A DNA stretch of 15,656 bases from JAEUKQ01 sp964414755 (GCA_964414755.1 CAYPXH010000031.1:1-15656); one strand, 5' to 3'. Numbered from the stretch's first letter, positions 7,287 through 14,171 are shown. The notes: generated by a model not told the origin, from the letters alone. Numbers and translations: made by a program.

Positions 7287-7480
7287 CCCAGTGATTTATG
7301 CCCTTAAAAGATATGAAAACAGCAACGTTTTTTAATGAAGCCATAATTTTTTTTGGTGCGCGTTGATACAGAAATAGTGCCACGTAACCCTTAGAAATAG
7401 GGACTAAGGATTAGTAGTTTATTTCCTGTTTAGCACACACAAAAAAACAATTTTCATGTTTTAGAAAAGGTGATCACAAC

Positions 7481-10015
7481 ATGCACGAAAACAACAGAGC
7501 AATAGAAATGATTAAATCAACCAGCTGGCGTGGTTTTTTGTTTGGGTCGATTGCAGCTTTGGCCGTAACGCATCAAGCTTCAGCGCAAATGGGTGGAATC
7601 AGAATCGATGGATTGTTAAACGATAACGGAAAAATTGGCGGCATGGGAAGCCTTGTGTTACCCATTGGGCGATTTGACAATAGTATGTTTTATACAAGTT
7701 TACAGGGTGGATGGGTTAATGGGGAAGAAATTGCCGGTATCAGCCTTGGGTACCGTGCAAATTTGGGATCGTGGATGGCAGGGGCTTATATCGGTGCTGA
7801 TGCACAAGGATTAAAGGCAAAAGAACGCTTTTGGGGAATAAATGTAGGTGGTGAAGTTTCGCTTGGAGGGTTTGGTGTTGGGGTTAATTTATACATTCCG
7901 GTCAAAAAAGAACAAAAATTAGAAGGAACAGGTTATAAGCCTGAATTAGGTTTGTATGATCCTGAAAATGGCAACCCATGTCCTGGTGGGGTTGCTGGTA
8001 ATGGATGTATCTTGGCGATACAAGGGCGATCTGATGATTCAAGGCGAGCTTTGCTTGGCGGTGATGTCAGTATCAGTTATCGGTTGCCATTACCGGGTAT
8101 GGTGGATGTTGTGCCTTATGGCGGTGTTTATATGTTTGAAAACGATATCAAGGGTTGGCAGGGGGGAATAGAGATATCAGCAGGAATGGGGGGAGGATGG
8201 ATGGTAGCGGGTGGTGCCAAAATGCGCCATGACCAACGGGGTAGCGAAAAAATTTTGGCCGTAGGTTTGCAGTTTAATTTCGGTAGCGCCGGTACCTATG
8301 AAACATATGCACAACGCAAGATGAATCAAGCCCCCAGGCGGTTGCGCACTGGTGTAGAAACAGTTGTCAAGCGTGGCAAGATTTATGGCTACGAACAGGT
8401 TAGCGTTGAGGGGTCAAGTGGTGGTGCTGTTGGGCGGGTCTTTTTTGTTGATAGCACAAATCAGCAAAATGCCGCCAAAATTGTTGGCGATGTTGGCAAT
8501 GGCGGGATTGTCGTGTTTCGTGGAAATATAACCGCATCGCAGGGGCAAGAAATTGAAGTAAAACACAGCCATGTAGCTTTATTGGGTGCTGGAACAACAC
8601 TGAATTTGTTGGGGGTAAATAATGGTAAGCGATATCAATATACTTTTGCTGGTGCACGACCGACAATTCTTCAGGCAGATGGAACAACAACGGTGATTAG
8701 CAGCCGCAATAACCATGATTTATTAATATCAGGGCTTGATGTACAAGGTGGTAAACACAGTATTTTGCTGGAACAGACAACCCAAGTTCGTATTGCCGGA
8801 ATTAACAGCCGCAGTGCCGAGCAAGCGGCCTTGAATTTACAAAAATCTGATGACGTTCATTTAGACGATATTTTTATTCAAGGAACCAAAGGTGATGGTT
8901 TGTATGTAAATGGTGCCAGAAATTTCCACCTAAGCCAAGTAACAGTACAGGATGTTGGTGGTAATGGTGTTCGTTTTAATAATATTAACCAGGCCAATAT
9001 CAATAATCTAACAATCTTGCGGGTTGGAAAAGATGGATTTGGATTGGCCGACAGTTCGCGCGTGCAGGCTAGTGGTATAAGTGTTGATACCACAGGACGT
9101 GATGGTTTTAACATTGTTCATGTTGATTTTTTTGTTTTGCTTAAATCAGCCAGTAGCAATGCAGCACGTCATGGGTTTAGCCTAAGAAAATCGCATCATC
9201 TTGAATTGACACAAGTTAGCAGTAACCAGGCAAGTCAAGATGGTTTTAATTTTAATCGTACGCATCATGTTTCTTTGGAACTGGCTAACAGTTATGCTTC
9301 CGGTGCGCATGGCATAAATTTCTTTAAGACAAATAAAGCTTCATTGTTAAATATAGAAGTCCATGGGGCGGGCAAAAGTGGCTTGATTTTCCAGGAAGGA
9401 AACAACATTAATTTGGCAAAAGCTACAATAAATGATACGGGGGATGTAGGTGTTGGTTTTGCTTTTACCAAGAATTCTAATATATCAAATGTTGATATTT
9501 CCGGCACAAAAGGTCATGGAATGGTTATGTTTGGATCAAATCAAAACAAACTGTCGTTTGTTGCCATTCATCGGTCTGGCCAAAATGGCTTTCACCTTGG
9601 TTCATCACAGAATATTGATTTAAAATTTATCCTGAGCAAGGAAGCTGATGGAAATGGTATTACGATAGATAGTTCCAGCAATATCCGTTTTGAAAGTTTG
9701 GGTGCGATTCAATCTTCTAAAGTAGGGTTACTGTTATCATCTACAGATTCTGTTAACGGAACTTTTGTCCATGTGGATGCTGGAAACAAAGTGGGATCAA
9801 TAGGTATTAAACTGGTCGATGCCGGTAAAGTTGGTCAGGAAAACGCGCTTGGCGAACTTATGGTTGAGAATGCAGAACATGGTTTCCAAATCGACCGAAA
9901 TTCAGCGGTGCGTGATTTGGGCAATAACAGAACAGAAAACGTTAAAAAAGTTTGCGACGCTGCTGATGCACCAGCTGGGTTATCTGTTAATCGCGGGAAA
10001 GATATTTGTAGGTAG
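7481..10015 (+). CDS. Exported inverse-autotransporter-like protein with 15-coil right-handed beta-helix
   Basis: Probable outer-membrane surface protein. Residues 1-35 form a signal peptide with an extended n-region, a hydrophobic core (FLFGSIAALAV) and ASA before the cut at 35/36. Residues about 36-275 are rich in alternating Gly/aromatic strands (GISLGYRANLGSWMAGAYIGAD, VGGEVSLGGFGVGVNLYIP, LAVGLQFNF), resembling the beta-barrel of intimin/invasin-type inverse autotransporters. A linker containing RKMNQAPRR follows. From 426 to 770 the passenger consists of 15 coils, 14 of them at exactly 23-residue spacing, each opening with x-G-hydrophobic; this is a parallel beta-helix like pectate-lyase or NosD folds. 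The C-terminus has two Cys (825, 843). AGGTGA 7 bases before the ATG fixes the start. There is no transmembrane barrel at the C-terminus. The ligand is unknown; adhesion or glycan binding is only a guess. Confidence 0.8.
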   Translation: MHENNRAIEMIKSTSWRGFLFGSIAALAVTHQASAQMGGIRIDGLLNDNGKIGGMGSLVLPIGRFDNSMFYTSLQGGWVNGEEIAGISLGYRANLGSWMAGAYIGADAQGLKAKERFWGINVGGEVSLGGFGVGVNLYIPVKKEQKLEGTGYKPELGLYDPENGNPCPGGVAGNGCILAIQGRSDDSRRALLGGDVSISYRLPLPGMVDVVPYGGVYMFENDIKGWQGGIEISAGMGGGWMVAGGAKMRHDQRGSEKILAVGLQFNFGSAGTYETYAQRKMNQAPRRLRTGVETVVKRGKIYGYEQVSVEGSSGGAVGRVFFVDSTNQQNAAKIVGDVGNGGIVVFRGNITASQGQEIEVKHSHVALLGAGTTLNLLGVNNGKRYQYTFAGARPTILQADGTTTVISSRNNHDLLISGLDVQGGKHSILLEQTTQVRIAGINSRSAEQAALNLQKSDDVHLDDIFIQGTKGDGLYVNGARNFHLSQVTVQDVGGNGVRFNNINQANINNLTILRVGKDGFGLADSSRVQASGISVDTTGRDGFNIVHVDFFVLLKSASSNAARHGFSLRKSHHLELTQVSSNQASQDGFNFNRTHHVSLELANSYASGAHGINFFKTNKASLLNIEVHGAGKSGLIFQEGNNINLAKATINDTGDVGVGFAFTKNSNISNVDISGTKGHGMVMFGSNQNKLSFVAIHRSGQNGFHLGSSQNIDLKFILSKEADGNGITIDSSSNIRFESLGAIQSSKVGLLLSSTDSVNGTFVHVDAGNKVGSIGIKLVDAGKVGQENALGELMVENAEHGFQIDRNSAVRDLGNNRTENVKKVCDAADAPAGLSVNRGKDICR

Positions 10016-10051
10016 GAATTTCTATACCCTAAATCTAAGATAAGCAAAGAA

Positions 10052-10128
10052 GCGTAGAAACAAAATAACGCCCAGAACCATAAATAGGTTTGTTTTAGCA
10101 AGACAACCAAAAGGTTTTGGGCGCTACG
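10052..10128. terminator. Long imperfect inverted repeat between convergent genes
   Basis: CGTAG (10053-10057) pairs with CTACG (10124-10128). After an 11-base bulge on the left, CGCCCA (10069-10074) pairs with TGGGCG (10118-10123), and ACC/GGT can pair inside. A nested GGTT/AACC pair lies in the loop. On the plus strand it is followed by CCTTTTTATGTTTTT, so it can end the surface-protein transcript. Confidence 0.5.
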
Positions 10129-10139
10129 TGATAGCCTTT

Positions 10140-10496
10140 TTATGTTTTTGATCTTTTGCGTGGTTTTTCCTGTTGGTATTGTTCGAACACCCAATTTTCA
10201 TAGTTTCTTTGTATTGCCATCCACCATTCGGCCGAATCGCCCAAGTAAGTAGCAAGTTTTTCAGCATGACTTTGGTTAATCGGGAACATAGAGCGGCTAA
10301 TATATTGTATGTCTACCAACTTAATGCCGGTACGAACATGTATATAATGCCTAGTAATACGCAAGCGGTTAATAAAATATTCAACAAGAATATAGCCCGG
10401 ATGCGGTGGTGGGCGTTTTTGTAGCAAATCACTTAAGCGTATTTGTTCCATAAATAATTCCGCGGCAACCATGTCTATGTGCCCAAAGGCGTACAT
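10140..10496 (-). CDS. HigA-like (XRE) antitoxin family protein, no toxin partner visible
   Basis: A 118-residue protein whose residues about 27-105 align by eye with the intact HigA in this window: RPPPHPGYILVEYFI against HPPIHPGEILYHDFL, and HAEKLATYLGDSAEWWMAIQRNYE against TALCLAQYLGTTAEWWLDLQTFYD. The family binds DNA through an HTH and neutralises a RelE-like HigB toxin encoded just upstream. Here no HigB-like frame is seen between its start and the gap at 10971. The HTH segment is divergent (TRHYIHVRTGIKLVDIQYISRS). About 30 extra N-terminal residues precede the domain, so the ATG at residue 16 (10449-10451), with GGA 7 bases upstream, is a credible alternative start. It is either an orphan regulator or the remnant of a TA pair. 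It converges with the surface-protein gene. Confidence 0.7.
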   Translation of the reverse strand: MYAFGHIDMVAAELFMEQIRLSDLLQKRPPPHPGYILVEYFINRLRITRHYIHVRTGIKLVDIQYISRSMFPINQSHAEKLATYLGDSAEWWMAIQRNYENWVFEQYQQEKPRKRSKT

Positions 10497-10970
10497 GATA
10501 GGTTTGCCTAATATATCCCTTGGTTTTTATTCTAATCTGGCTTTGCTGCTCAAGACAAGCAAAAATAAAGGCCATATTTATTATTATGTATTTTGGATTC
10601 GTACCCAAAACCATTAGAATTTTGCAAATAAATCTGCAATCCGCTTTAACCCCCATAAAATCCAACCGGCATAGTTTGTATCGGAATGCCCATGGTTATT
10701 ATAATCATTTTACAATACCTATGAAAAGCCAGTATGTTTATAAATTGGGTTTTTGATACAGCCAAGTTTTCTATTGATTGGTTAGGGGCAATTTATGCCA
10801 GCATTATGACATGGTACCCAAACGTTTCATGATAGATTATATTTTGTTGCTGTCCCCTGTGCTTTAAGGGGTTCATTGCACGATGGGTTTGGTTATAGCG
10901 CAAAAGTTGCGTGGCTTTTACCCAAACCGCGCAAATAGATACCCCAATTCTGACCTAAATAATACATTTT
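10497..10970. other. Intergenic stretch up to the assembly gap (474 bp)
   Basis: AT-rich sequence in which I recognise no gene. Short open frames on both strands lack a ribosome site and resemble nothing known. A CCCCT/AGGGG stem with an 8-base loop lies at 10854-10871 without a T run. A decayed HigB partner for the antitoxin could have been here but cannot be made out. Confidence 0.5.
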
Positions 10971-11070
10971 NNNNNNNNNNNNNNNNNNNNNNNNNNNNNN
11001 NNNNNNNNNNNNNNNNNNNNNNNNNNNNNNNNNNNNNNNNNNNNNNNNNNNNNNNNNNNNNNNNNNNNNN
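10971..11070. other. Assembly gap (100 N)
   Basis: A second run of exactly 100 N, probably of nominal length. No recognised gene enters it from either side. Confidence 0.95.
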
Positions 11071-11114
11071 GATAACTATATAAGTACCATGCCGGAAACA
11101 AACAACCAAACAAG

Positions 11115-11438
11115 TTACGGTAAGAAAAGCTTTAATAATACGCCCAACAACAAGGCTGTATTGAAACCCAAAATCCAACGATGTACGTTCAGTTCGCCAC
11201 GCAATATGGCCATTTCCTGTTTCAGTTCGGCAATGTCCTGTTTCAGCTCGGTGCGAACAGCGGCGATTTCGTGCTTGAGCTCGGTGCGAACAGCGGCGAT
11301 TTCTTGTTGCAGCTGGTGGGTGGCTTTTTCCAAGTCCAATTTTGTTACTGCTTGGGTATCTAAAAATTCAGCCAGCGCTTCTACCTGATTGCGCTTAAAT
11401 CCCGCTTCTTCTAATTTATATACGGCAATTGCATTCAT
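11115..11438 (-). CDS. Coiled-coil membrane-anchored protein (DUF1640/CCDC90-like)
   Basis: A 107-residue protein. The N-terminal part (MNAIAVYKLEEAGFKRNQVEAL) resembles the start of DUF1640-type proteins. It is followed by a long coiled coil (about 32-85) with 11-residue repeats (EIAAVRTELKH/EIAAVRTELKQ/DIAELKQEM) and ends in one hydrophobic segment (about 87-105) that should anchor it in a membrane by the tail. I chose ATG at 11436-11438 because AAAGGG lies 8 bases upstream; the frame is open further, but the extension overlaps the duplicated 3' fragment of the S24 gene and has no homology. Family function in bacteria is not established. It is co-oriented with the S24 repressor gene and, without the higBA insertion, would have followed it after about 103 bases. 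Confidence 0.72.
   Translation of the reverse strand: MNAIAVYKLEEAGFKRNQVEALAEFLDTQAVTKLDLEKATHQLQQEIAAVRTELKHEIAAVRTELKQDIAELKQEMAILRGELNVHRWILGFNTALLLGVLLKLFLP
11245..11303. repeat. 33-bp period in-frame repeat within the coiled-coil gene
   Basis: A 26-base string starting AGCTCGGTGCGAACAGCGGC is present unchanged at 11245-11270 and 11278-11303, offset 33 bases, with a degenerate third copy to the left. It encodes the 11-residue coiled-coil repeat, and identity at the DNA level suggests recent duplication. Confidence 0.85.
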
Positions 11439-11541
11439 GGCTGACACCCTTTCTTTTCCAATTCTATCTGAAGAACGTACAAAAAACAATGTTTTTTCGA
11501 ATAAAATAAGGGCAATTGGCCAAAAGCCAAAATTCTGCTTG

Positions 11542-11590
11542 CTACCCGCGTTCCCACTGGCCAACAATGCGAAAAATGGCGCGGATATCG
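11542..11590 (-). pseudogene. Duplicated 3' end of the S24 repressor gene (direct-repeat copy 1)
   Basis: These 49 bases are identical to 12329-12377, the last 15 sense codons plus the TAG stop of the S24 repressor gene. Identity ends sharply on both sides (11541 G against 12328 A; 11591 T against 12378 G). The fragment has no start and is not translated as the repressor. Together with copy 2 it brackets the higBA module. Confidence 0.95.
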
Positions 11591-11640
11591 TAAAACCACA
11601 ATATATTCAAAGCACTGCATCTCAAACACTATAAATAACT

Positions 11641-11943
11641 TTAGGCTACATGACGTTTTAAGGGTATTATTCGGGTGTTTATTTTATCTTCTAACAAATC
11701 CCTGGTTTTTTCTAAATCATAGAAAGTTTGTAGATCAAGCCACCATTCGGCAGTTGTTCCCAAATATTGGGCAAGGCATAGGGCTGTTTCTGCGGTTATA
11801 GACCGCTTTTTGCGAATAATTTCACTTATTTTTATAGGGCTTAATCCTGTTGCTTGAGCCAGTCGATATTGGCTAAGACCCAATGGAACCAGAAAATCAT
11901 GATATAAAATTTCGCCTGGATGGATCGGTGGATGCTTTTTCAT
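11641..11943 (-). CDS. higA: HigA-type antitoxin (XRE family)
   Basis: DNA-binding antitoxin that neutralises HigB and represses the operon. The 100-residue product starts MKKHPPIHPGEIL, has the HTH at about 20-60 (LSQYRLAQATGLSPIKISEIIRKKRSI) and the family segment LAQYLGTTAEWWLDLQ, followed by a charged tail. I chose ATG at 11941-11943 because AAGGA lies exactly 7 bases upstream; that ribosome site overlaps the higB stop codon (TTAAGGA). Upstream in-frame ATGs at 11947-11949 and 11965-11967 lack usable spacing. Toxin-first order and short spacing are typical of higBA. Confidence 0.92.
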   Translation of the reverse strand: MKKHPPIHPGEILYHDFLVPLGLSQYRLAQATGLSPIKISEIIRKKRSITAETALCLAQYLGTTAEWWLDLQTFYDLEKTRDLLEDKINTRIIPLKRHVA

Positions 11944-11953
11944 GAACATGTCC

Positions 11954-12235
11954 TTAATGATAATCAACTATTTCAACCTGATAAGCGTTGTCTTGCTGCC
12001 AATAAAAGCAAATCCGCCACTGATTGTTAATCCGAATGCTGTATTGGTTTTGGCGATTGCCTTTTAACTTTTCCAGTCTATTCGCCGGCGGAATCATCAG
12101 GTCTTGCAAGCGGCGTGCTTTATGAATTTGCACCAATTTGCGCAAACAAATGCGCTGTAAATCGCTTGGTAAGCCCTTAACATAAGCACGATGAAAAAGG
12201 GCTTCGGTTCTTTTGTCGGCAAAACTTTTAATCAT
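11954..12235 (-). CDS. higB: HigB-type toxin (RelE/ParE superfamily mRNA interferase)
   Basis: Ribosome-dependent mRNA endonuclease family. The 93-residue product begins MIKSFADKRTEALFHRA and contains the family core LQRICLRKLVQIHKARRLQDLMIPPANRLEKLKGNRQNQYSIRINNQWRICFYW, shown here in parts by RKLVQIHKA, PPANRLEKLKG and SIRINNQWRICF, then VEIVDYH at the end. Length and motifs are those of an intact HigB. The start codon is only 5 bases from a good -10 element and has no ribosome site, so the message is probably leaderless. higA begins 10 bases after its stop. Confidence 0.92.
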   Translation of the reverse strand: MIKSFADKRTEALFHRAYVKGLPSDLQRICLRKLVQIHKARRLQDLMIPPANRLEKLKGNRQNQYSIRINNQWRICFYWQQDNAYQVEIVDYH

Positions 12236-12240
12236 CCCAT

Positions 12241-12269
12241 ATTATCATGCAACGATATTATATCGTCAA
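12241..12269 (-). promoter_or_regulatory. higBA promoter with palindromic operator
   Basis: On the minus strand TTGACG (12269-12264) and GATAAT (12246-12241) are spaced by exactly 17 bases, a strong sigma-70 pattern. A near-perfect palindrome ACGATATTATATCGT (12252-12266) lies in the spacer and overlaps the -35. CGATATTAT recurs at 12271-12279. This is where HigA autorepression would be expected; HigA binding is inferred. Confidence 0.75.
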
Positions 12270-12328
12270 GCGATATTATTAATATTTTCCCATAACCGCG
12301 TTGGTAAATAAGGTGTCAAGAGCCTGTA

Positions 12329-13027
12329 CTACCCGCGTTCCCACTGGCCAACAATGCGAAAAATGGCGCGGATATCGGCACGCGGCAATTTCAGGGTATC
12401 GGCGGGGTTGAATTGGTGTAATTCAATCCAATCATCTTGCTGGCGTATAAATTGCTTGATAAGGGTATCGCCCGATTTTTTAACAACCACCACGTAACAA
12501 CCCTTTGTTGCTGGCCGGCTTGGGTGGCAATAAACCATATCCCCATGCCCATAGCGTGGTTCCATGGAATCGCCGGTTACAAACATGGCAAAGGCCTCGC
12601 TAACGCCAATTAGTTCTGGGGGTGTTTGCAGCCATTCGGCGGGATTTTCCCAATCAACCATGCTACCATCCCATCCACCTTTGGCGGCGCCATAAACCGG
12701 CAAACGCCGTGCGGGCAGGGGGTGGTCAACACTAATAAGAGTGCCGGTTTCTGCAAACGCGTTGGGTTGTGACAGCAAGGTAGGGTCGCCCCCAATTGTG
12801 TGTAAATCAGCCACGGGTGGGCGCAAATCATCCGCCCGACAACCAAGCAAGCGGGCAAGGGGCGGGCGCACTTCTTCTGGTAAAATATTGGGTACGCCAC
12901 GCTTAATATATTGTTGCAAATAGGCATGGTTTTTACCTAATTTGCGCGACAAACTTGCAAGATCAAGGCGTTGCCGGCGTGCCAATTCGGCAACCAGGGC
13001 ACGAATATGTTGCGGTGTATCATTCAT
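12329..13027 (-). CDS. S24-family (LexA/CI-like) repressor with N-terminal HTH
   Basis: Transcriptional repressor with an autocleaving peptidase domain. Counting from ATG at 13025-13027 (232 residues), an XRE-like HTH spans about 5-45 (LAELARRQRLDLASLSRKLGKNHAYLQQYI read in part), and the S24 domain runs from about 105 to the end. The catalytic pair is Ser154 in TGDSMEP and Lys191 in DTLIKQF. The region where self-cleavage occurs reads PVYGAAKGG, without the classical Ala-Gly of LexA at an obvious place. In-frame GTG and TTG codons just upstream are alternatives. The start overlaps the acetyltransferase stop by 8 bases, so translation is coupled. Phage CI-like or a stress regulator; the divergent phage-type genes favour the former. 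Confidence 0.88.
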   Translation of the reverse strand: MNDTPQHIRALVAELARRQRLDLASLSRKLGKNHAYLQQYIKRGVPNILPEEVRPPLARLLGCRADDLRPPVADLHTIGGDPTLLSQPNAFAETGTLISVDHPLPARRLPVYGAAKGGWDGSMVDWENPAEWLQTPPELIGVSEAFAMFVTGDSMEPRYGHGDMVYCHPSRPATKGCYVVVVKKSGDTLIKQFIRQQDDWIELHQFNPADTLKLPRADIRAIFRIVGQWERG

Positions 13028-13595
13028 TTTTTTCACCAAAATTTGGACTTGTGGGCAAAAATTTGGCCATCAACAACGCATCCATGTAAACACCCTGATA
13101 TTTGCGGTAGTGCCGCTCAAGCCCTTCCTGCACAAAACCAAATTTTTGGTAAAGGGCAATAGCCGGTTGGTTATGGGTGTAAACATGCAGCCCAATTTTT
13201 TCTAGACCAAACCGCACGGCATCGTTTAATGTTGCTTCAAGCAAAAGGGTGCCTACACCCTGGCCACGATAATCCGGCAATATGGCCATCGCCAACCGAC
13301 CACGATGTAAAAGGGTTGAACGTTCTTCAGGTTGAATAGCGCAAAAACCAACCACCGTTAAACCATGCAGCGCATAAAAATAAGGTATTTTTGCAGCAAT
13401 TATCTGTGCAAGCCGTTCCTGCAATTTACTTGTTTCGGGCATGTCAACTAAATCCAGGTACATTTTTTCGGCCACCAATTGTGTCAATGTTTGATAAAAA
13501 CTGTTAAAAAAACCCAAACTGGCCCCAGCAATTTTAATATCAGCCCGAATATGATTTGGCATTTTAGCTTGGGTTTTTGCAGTTTTGGGGGACAT
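13020..13595 (-). CDS. GNAT-family N-acetyltransferase
   Basis: Acetyl-CoA-dependent acetyltransferase of unknown acceptor. The 191-residue product has a hydrophobic beta strand (FYALHGLTVVGFCAI), motif A LPDYRGQGVGTLLLEA (R-x-x-G-x-G near 110-115) that binds the CoA pyrophosphate, and the motif B signature HNQPAIALYQKFGF near 141-154, as in RimI/RimL-type enzymes. I chose ATG at 13593-13595 because AAGGA sits 7 bases upstream; the in-frame TTG at 13599 is too close to that site. It is the first gene of a two-gene operon with the S24 repressor. In that position it could be a passenger or could modify a component of the same switch; there is no direct evidence. Confidence 0.9.
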   Translation of the reverse strand: MSPKTAKTQAKMPNHIRADIKIAGASLGFFNSFYQTLTQLVAEKMYLDLVDMPETSKLQERLAQIIAAKIPYFYALHGLTVVGFCAIQPEERSTLLHRGRLAMAILPDYRGQGVGTLLLEATLNDAVRFGLEKIGLHVYTHNQPAIALYQKFGFVQEGLERHYRKYQGVYMDALLMAKFLPTSPNFGEKNE

Positions 13596-13641
13596 GGGCA
13601 AATCCTTGGGGCAGTTTGGTATGGCAACATATTACTTGCTA

Positions 13642-13694
13642 ATAGTATCCCACACGCCACATAAACTCAAGAAGAAAATAGGAATTTTCCTATT
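13642..13694 (-). promoter_or_regulatory. Candidate promoter of the acetyltransferase-repressor operon with upstream palindrome
   Basis: On the minus strand TTGAGT (13670-13665) and TACTAT (13647-13642) are spaced by 17 bases, giving a leader of about 40 bases. Six bases upstream of the -35 lies the palindrome AATAGGAATTTTCCTATT (13677-13694), with 8-bp perfect arms around two bases. It is a probable operator. Confidence 0.55.
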
Positions 13695-13827
13695 ATCGGT
13701 AATTAAATCATCATACGGTATGAAACATAAATATTTAAGCCGGAAAACCCGAAAATATGCGATGCATATGGATCAATAAATTACCAAATTGATGGCCATG
13801 GCAGTTGCCGATACCTTTAACAGCCTG

Positions 13828-13861
13828 GCAGGGGAAAGTTCAAAGCAGGGGAAAATTCGAA
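13828..13861. repeat. 17-bp tandem pair
   Basis: GCAGGGGAAAGTTCAAA (13828-13844) is followed directly by GCAGGGGAAAATTCGAA (13845-13861), which matches at 15 of 17 positions. It lies in the divergent control region. It could be a binding-site pair or slippage. Confidence 0.5.
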
Positions 13862-13960
13862 AAAATCTAGCCACATTACTGTCAAGTAACGACACACGCT
13901 GTATTTTAGTGAATATTGCCATTTATTAAGGGAATAACAGCGTCAGCATATTGAAAAAGA

Positions 13961-14006
13961 AAAATAGGAATGTGCCGCTTGACGAACATGAAATAGTCCT
14001 ATTAAA
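13961..14006 (+). promoter_or_regulatory. Candidate promoter of the HTH gene with repeated AATAGGAA boxes
   Basis: TTGACG (13979-13984) is followed after 17 bases by TTAAAT (14002-14007) or after 16 by ATTAAA. AAAATAGGAAT (13961-13971) lies just upstream of the -35 and repeats 11 bases of the palindrome at 13675-13685. AATAGTCCTATT (13992-14003) is symmetric and lies between -35 and -10. The arrangement mirrors the minus-strand promoter, so one regulator could bind both. Confidence 0.45.
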
Positions 14007-14171
14007 TTGGAACGAACAAAGAACAATAAATCACCAAAATGGTTGCTTATTGGCGAAAATGTCTTTTGCTACCCCCCTGATCAGCCATCGATTGGGAATA
14101 GGTTAGAAATTGGGCACGCATTGGCTACAGCCAGCAAGATAAGGCTATTATGTCACACATAGGGATTCCAC

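Larger units (their letters stand above)
6992..7480. other. Intergenic region upstream of the surface-protein gene (489 bp)
   Basis: Very AT-rich divergent region between the J-domain gene and the large exported protein. It contains a stem-loop with a T run (7115-7145), a TCATCG/CGATGA hairpin with a 3-base loop (7153-7167), and a palindrome (7274-7286). I see no gene. No convincing -35/-10 pair stands out for the surface protein. Confidence 0.5.
11542..12377. mobile_element. higBA module bracketed by a 49-bp direct repeat (possible insertion unit)
   Basis: Two identical 49-bp copies (11542-11590, 12329-12377) enclose 738 bases that hold only higB, higA, their promoter and short flanks. The repeat is the 3' end of the S24 gene, the arrangement left by site-specific integration into a gene end (attL/attR). 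No recombinase is encoded inside, so mobilisation in trans, a deletion remnant, plain duplication or an assembly effect are all possible. Confidence 0.5.
13596..14171. other. Divergent regulatory region (576 bp)
   Basis: Separates the repressor operon from the plus-strand phage-type genes. It holds both candidate promoters, the AATAGGAA operator-like boxes and a 17-bp tandem pair. A short plus frame (13792-13929, 45 codons) has no ribosome site and is not called. Confidence 0.6.

Noticed and set aside
10520..10756. Short plus-strand frame and overlapping minus-strand frames, considered as a decayed HigB partner for the orphan antitoxin
   Set aside because: I could not align any of the three minus frames convincingly with the HigB core motifs.
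11439..11567. N-terminal extension of the coiled-coil protein (43 extra residues starting within the 49-bp repeat)
   Set aside because: The extension begins in the duplicated fragment of another gene in the wrong frame, has no ribosome site and no family resemblance, while ATG 11438 has AAAGGG at 8 bases.
13792..13929. Short plus-strand frame of 45 codons in the divergent region
   Set aside because: No ribosome site, no recognisable domain, and it contains the 17-bp tandem pair; it probably arises by chance.
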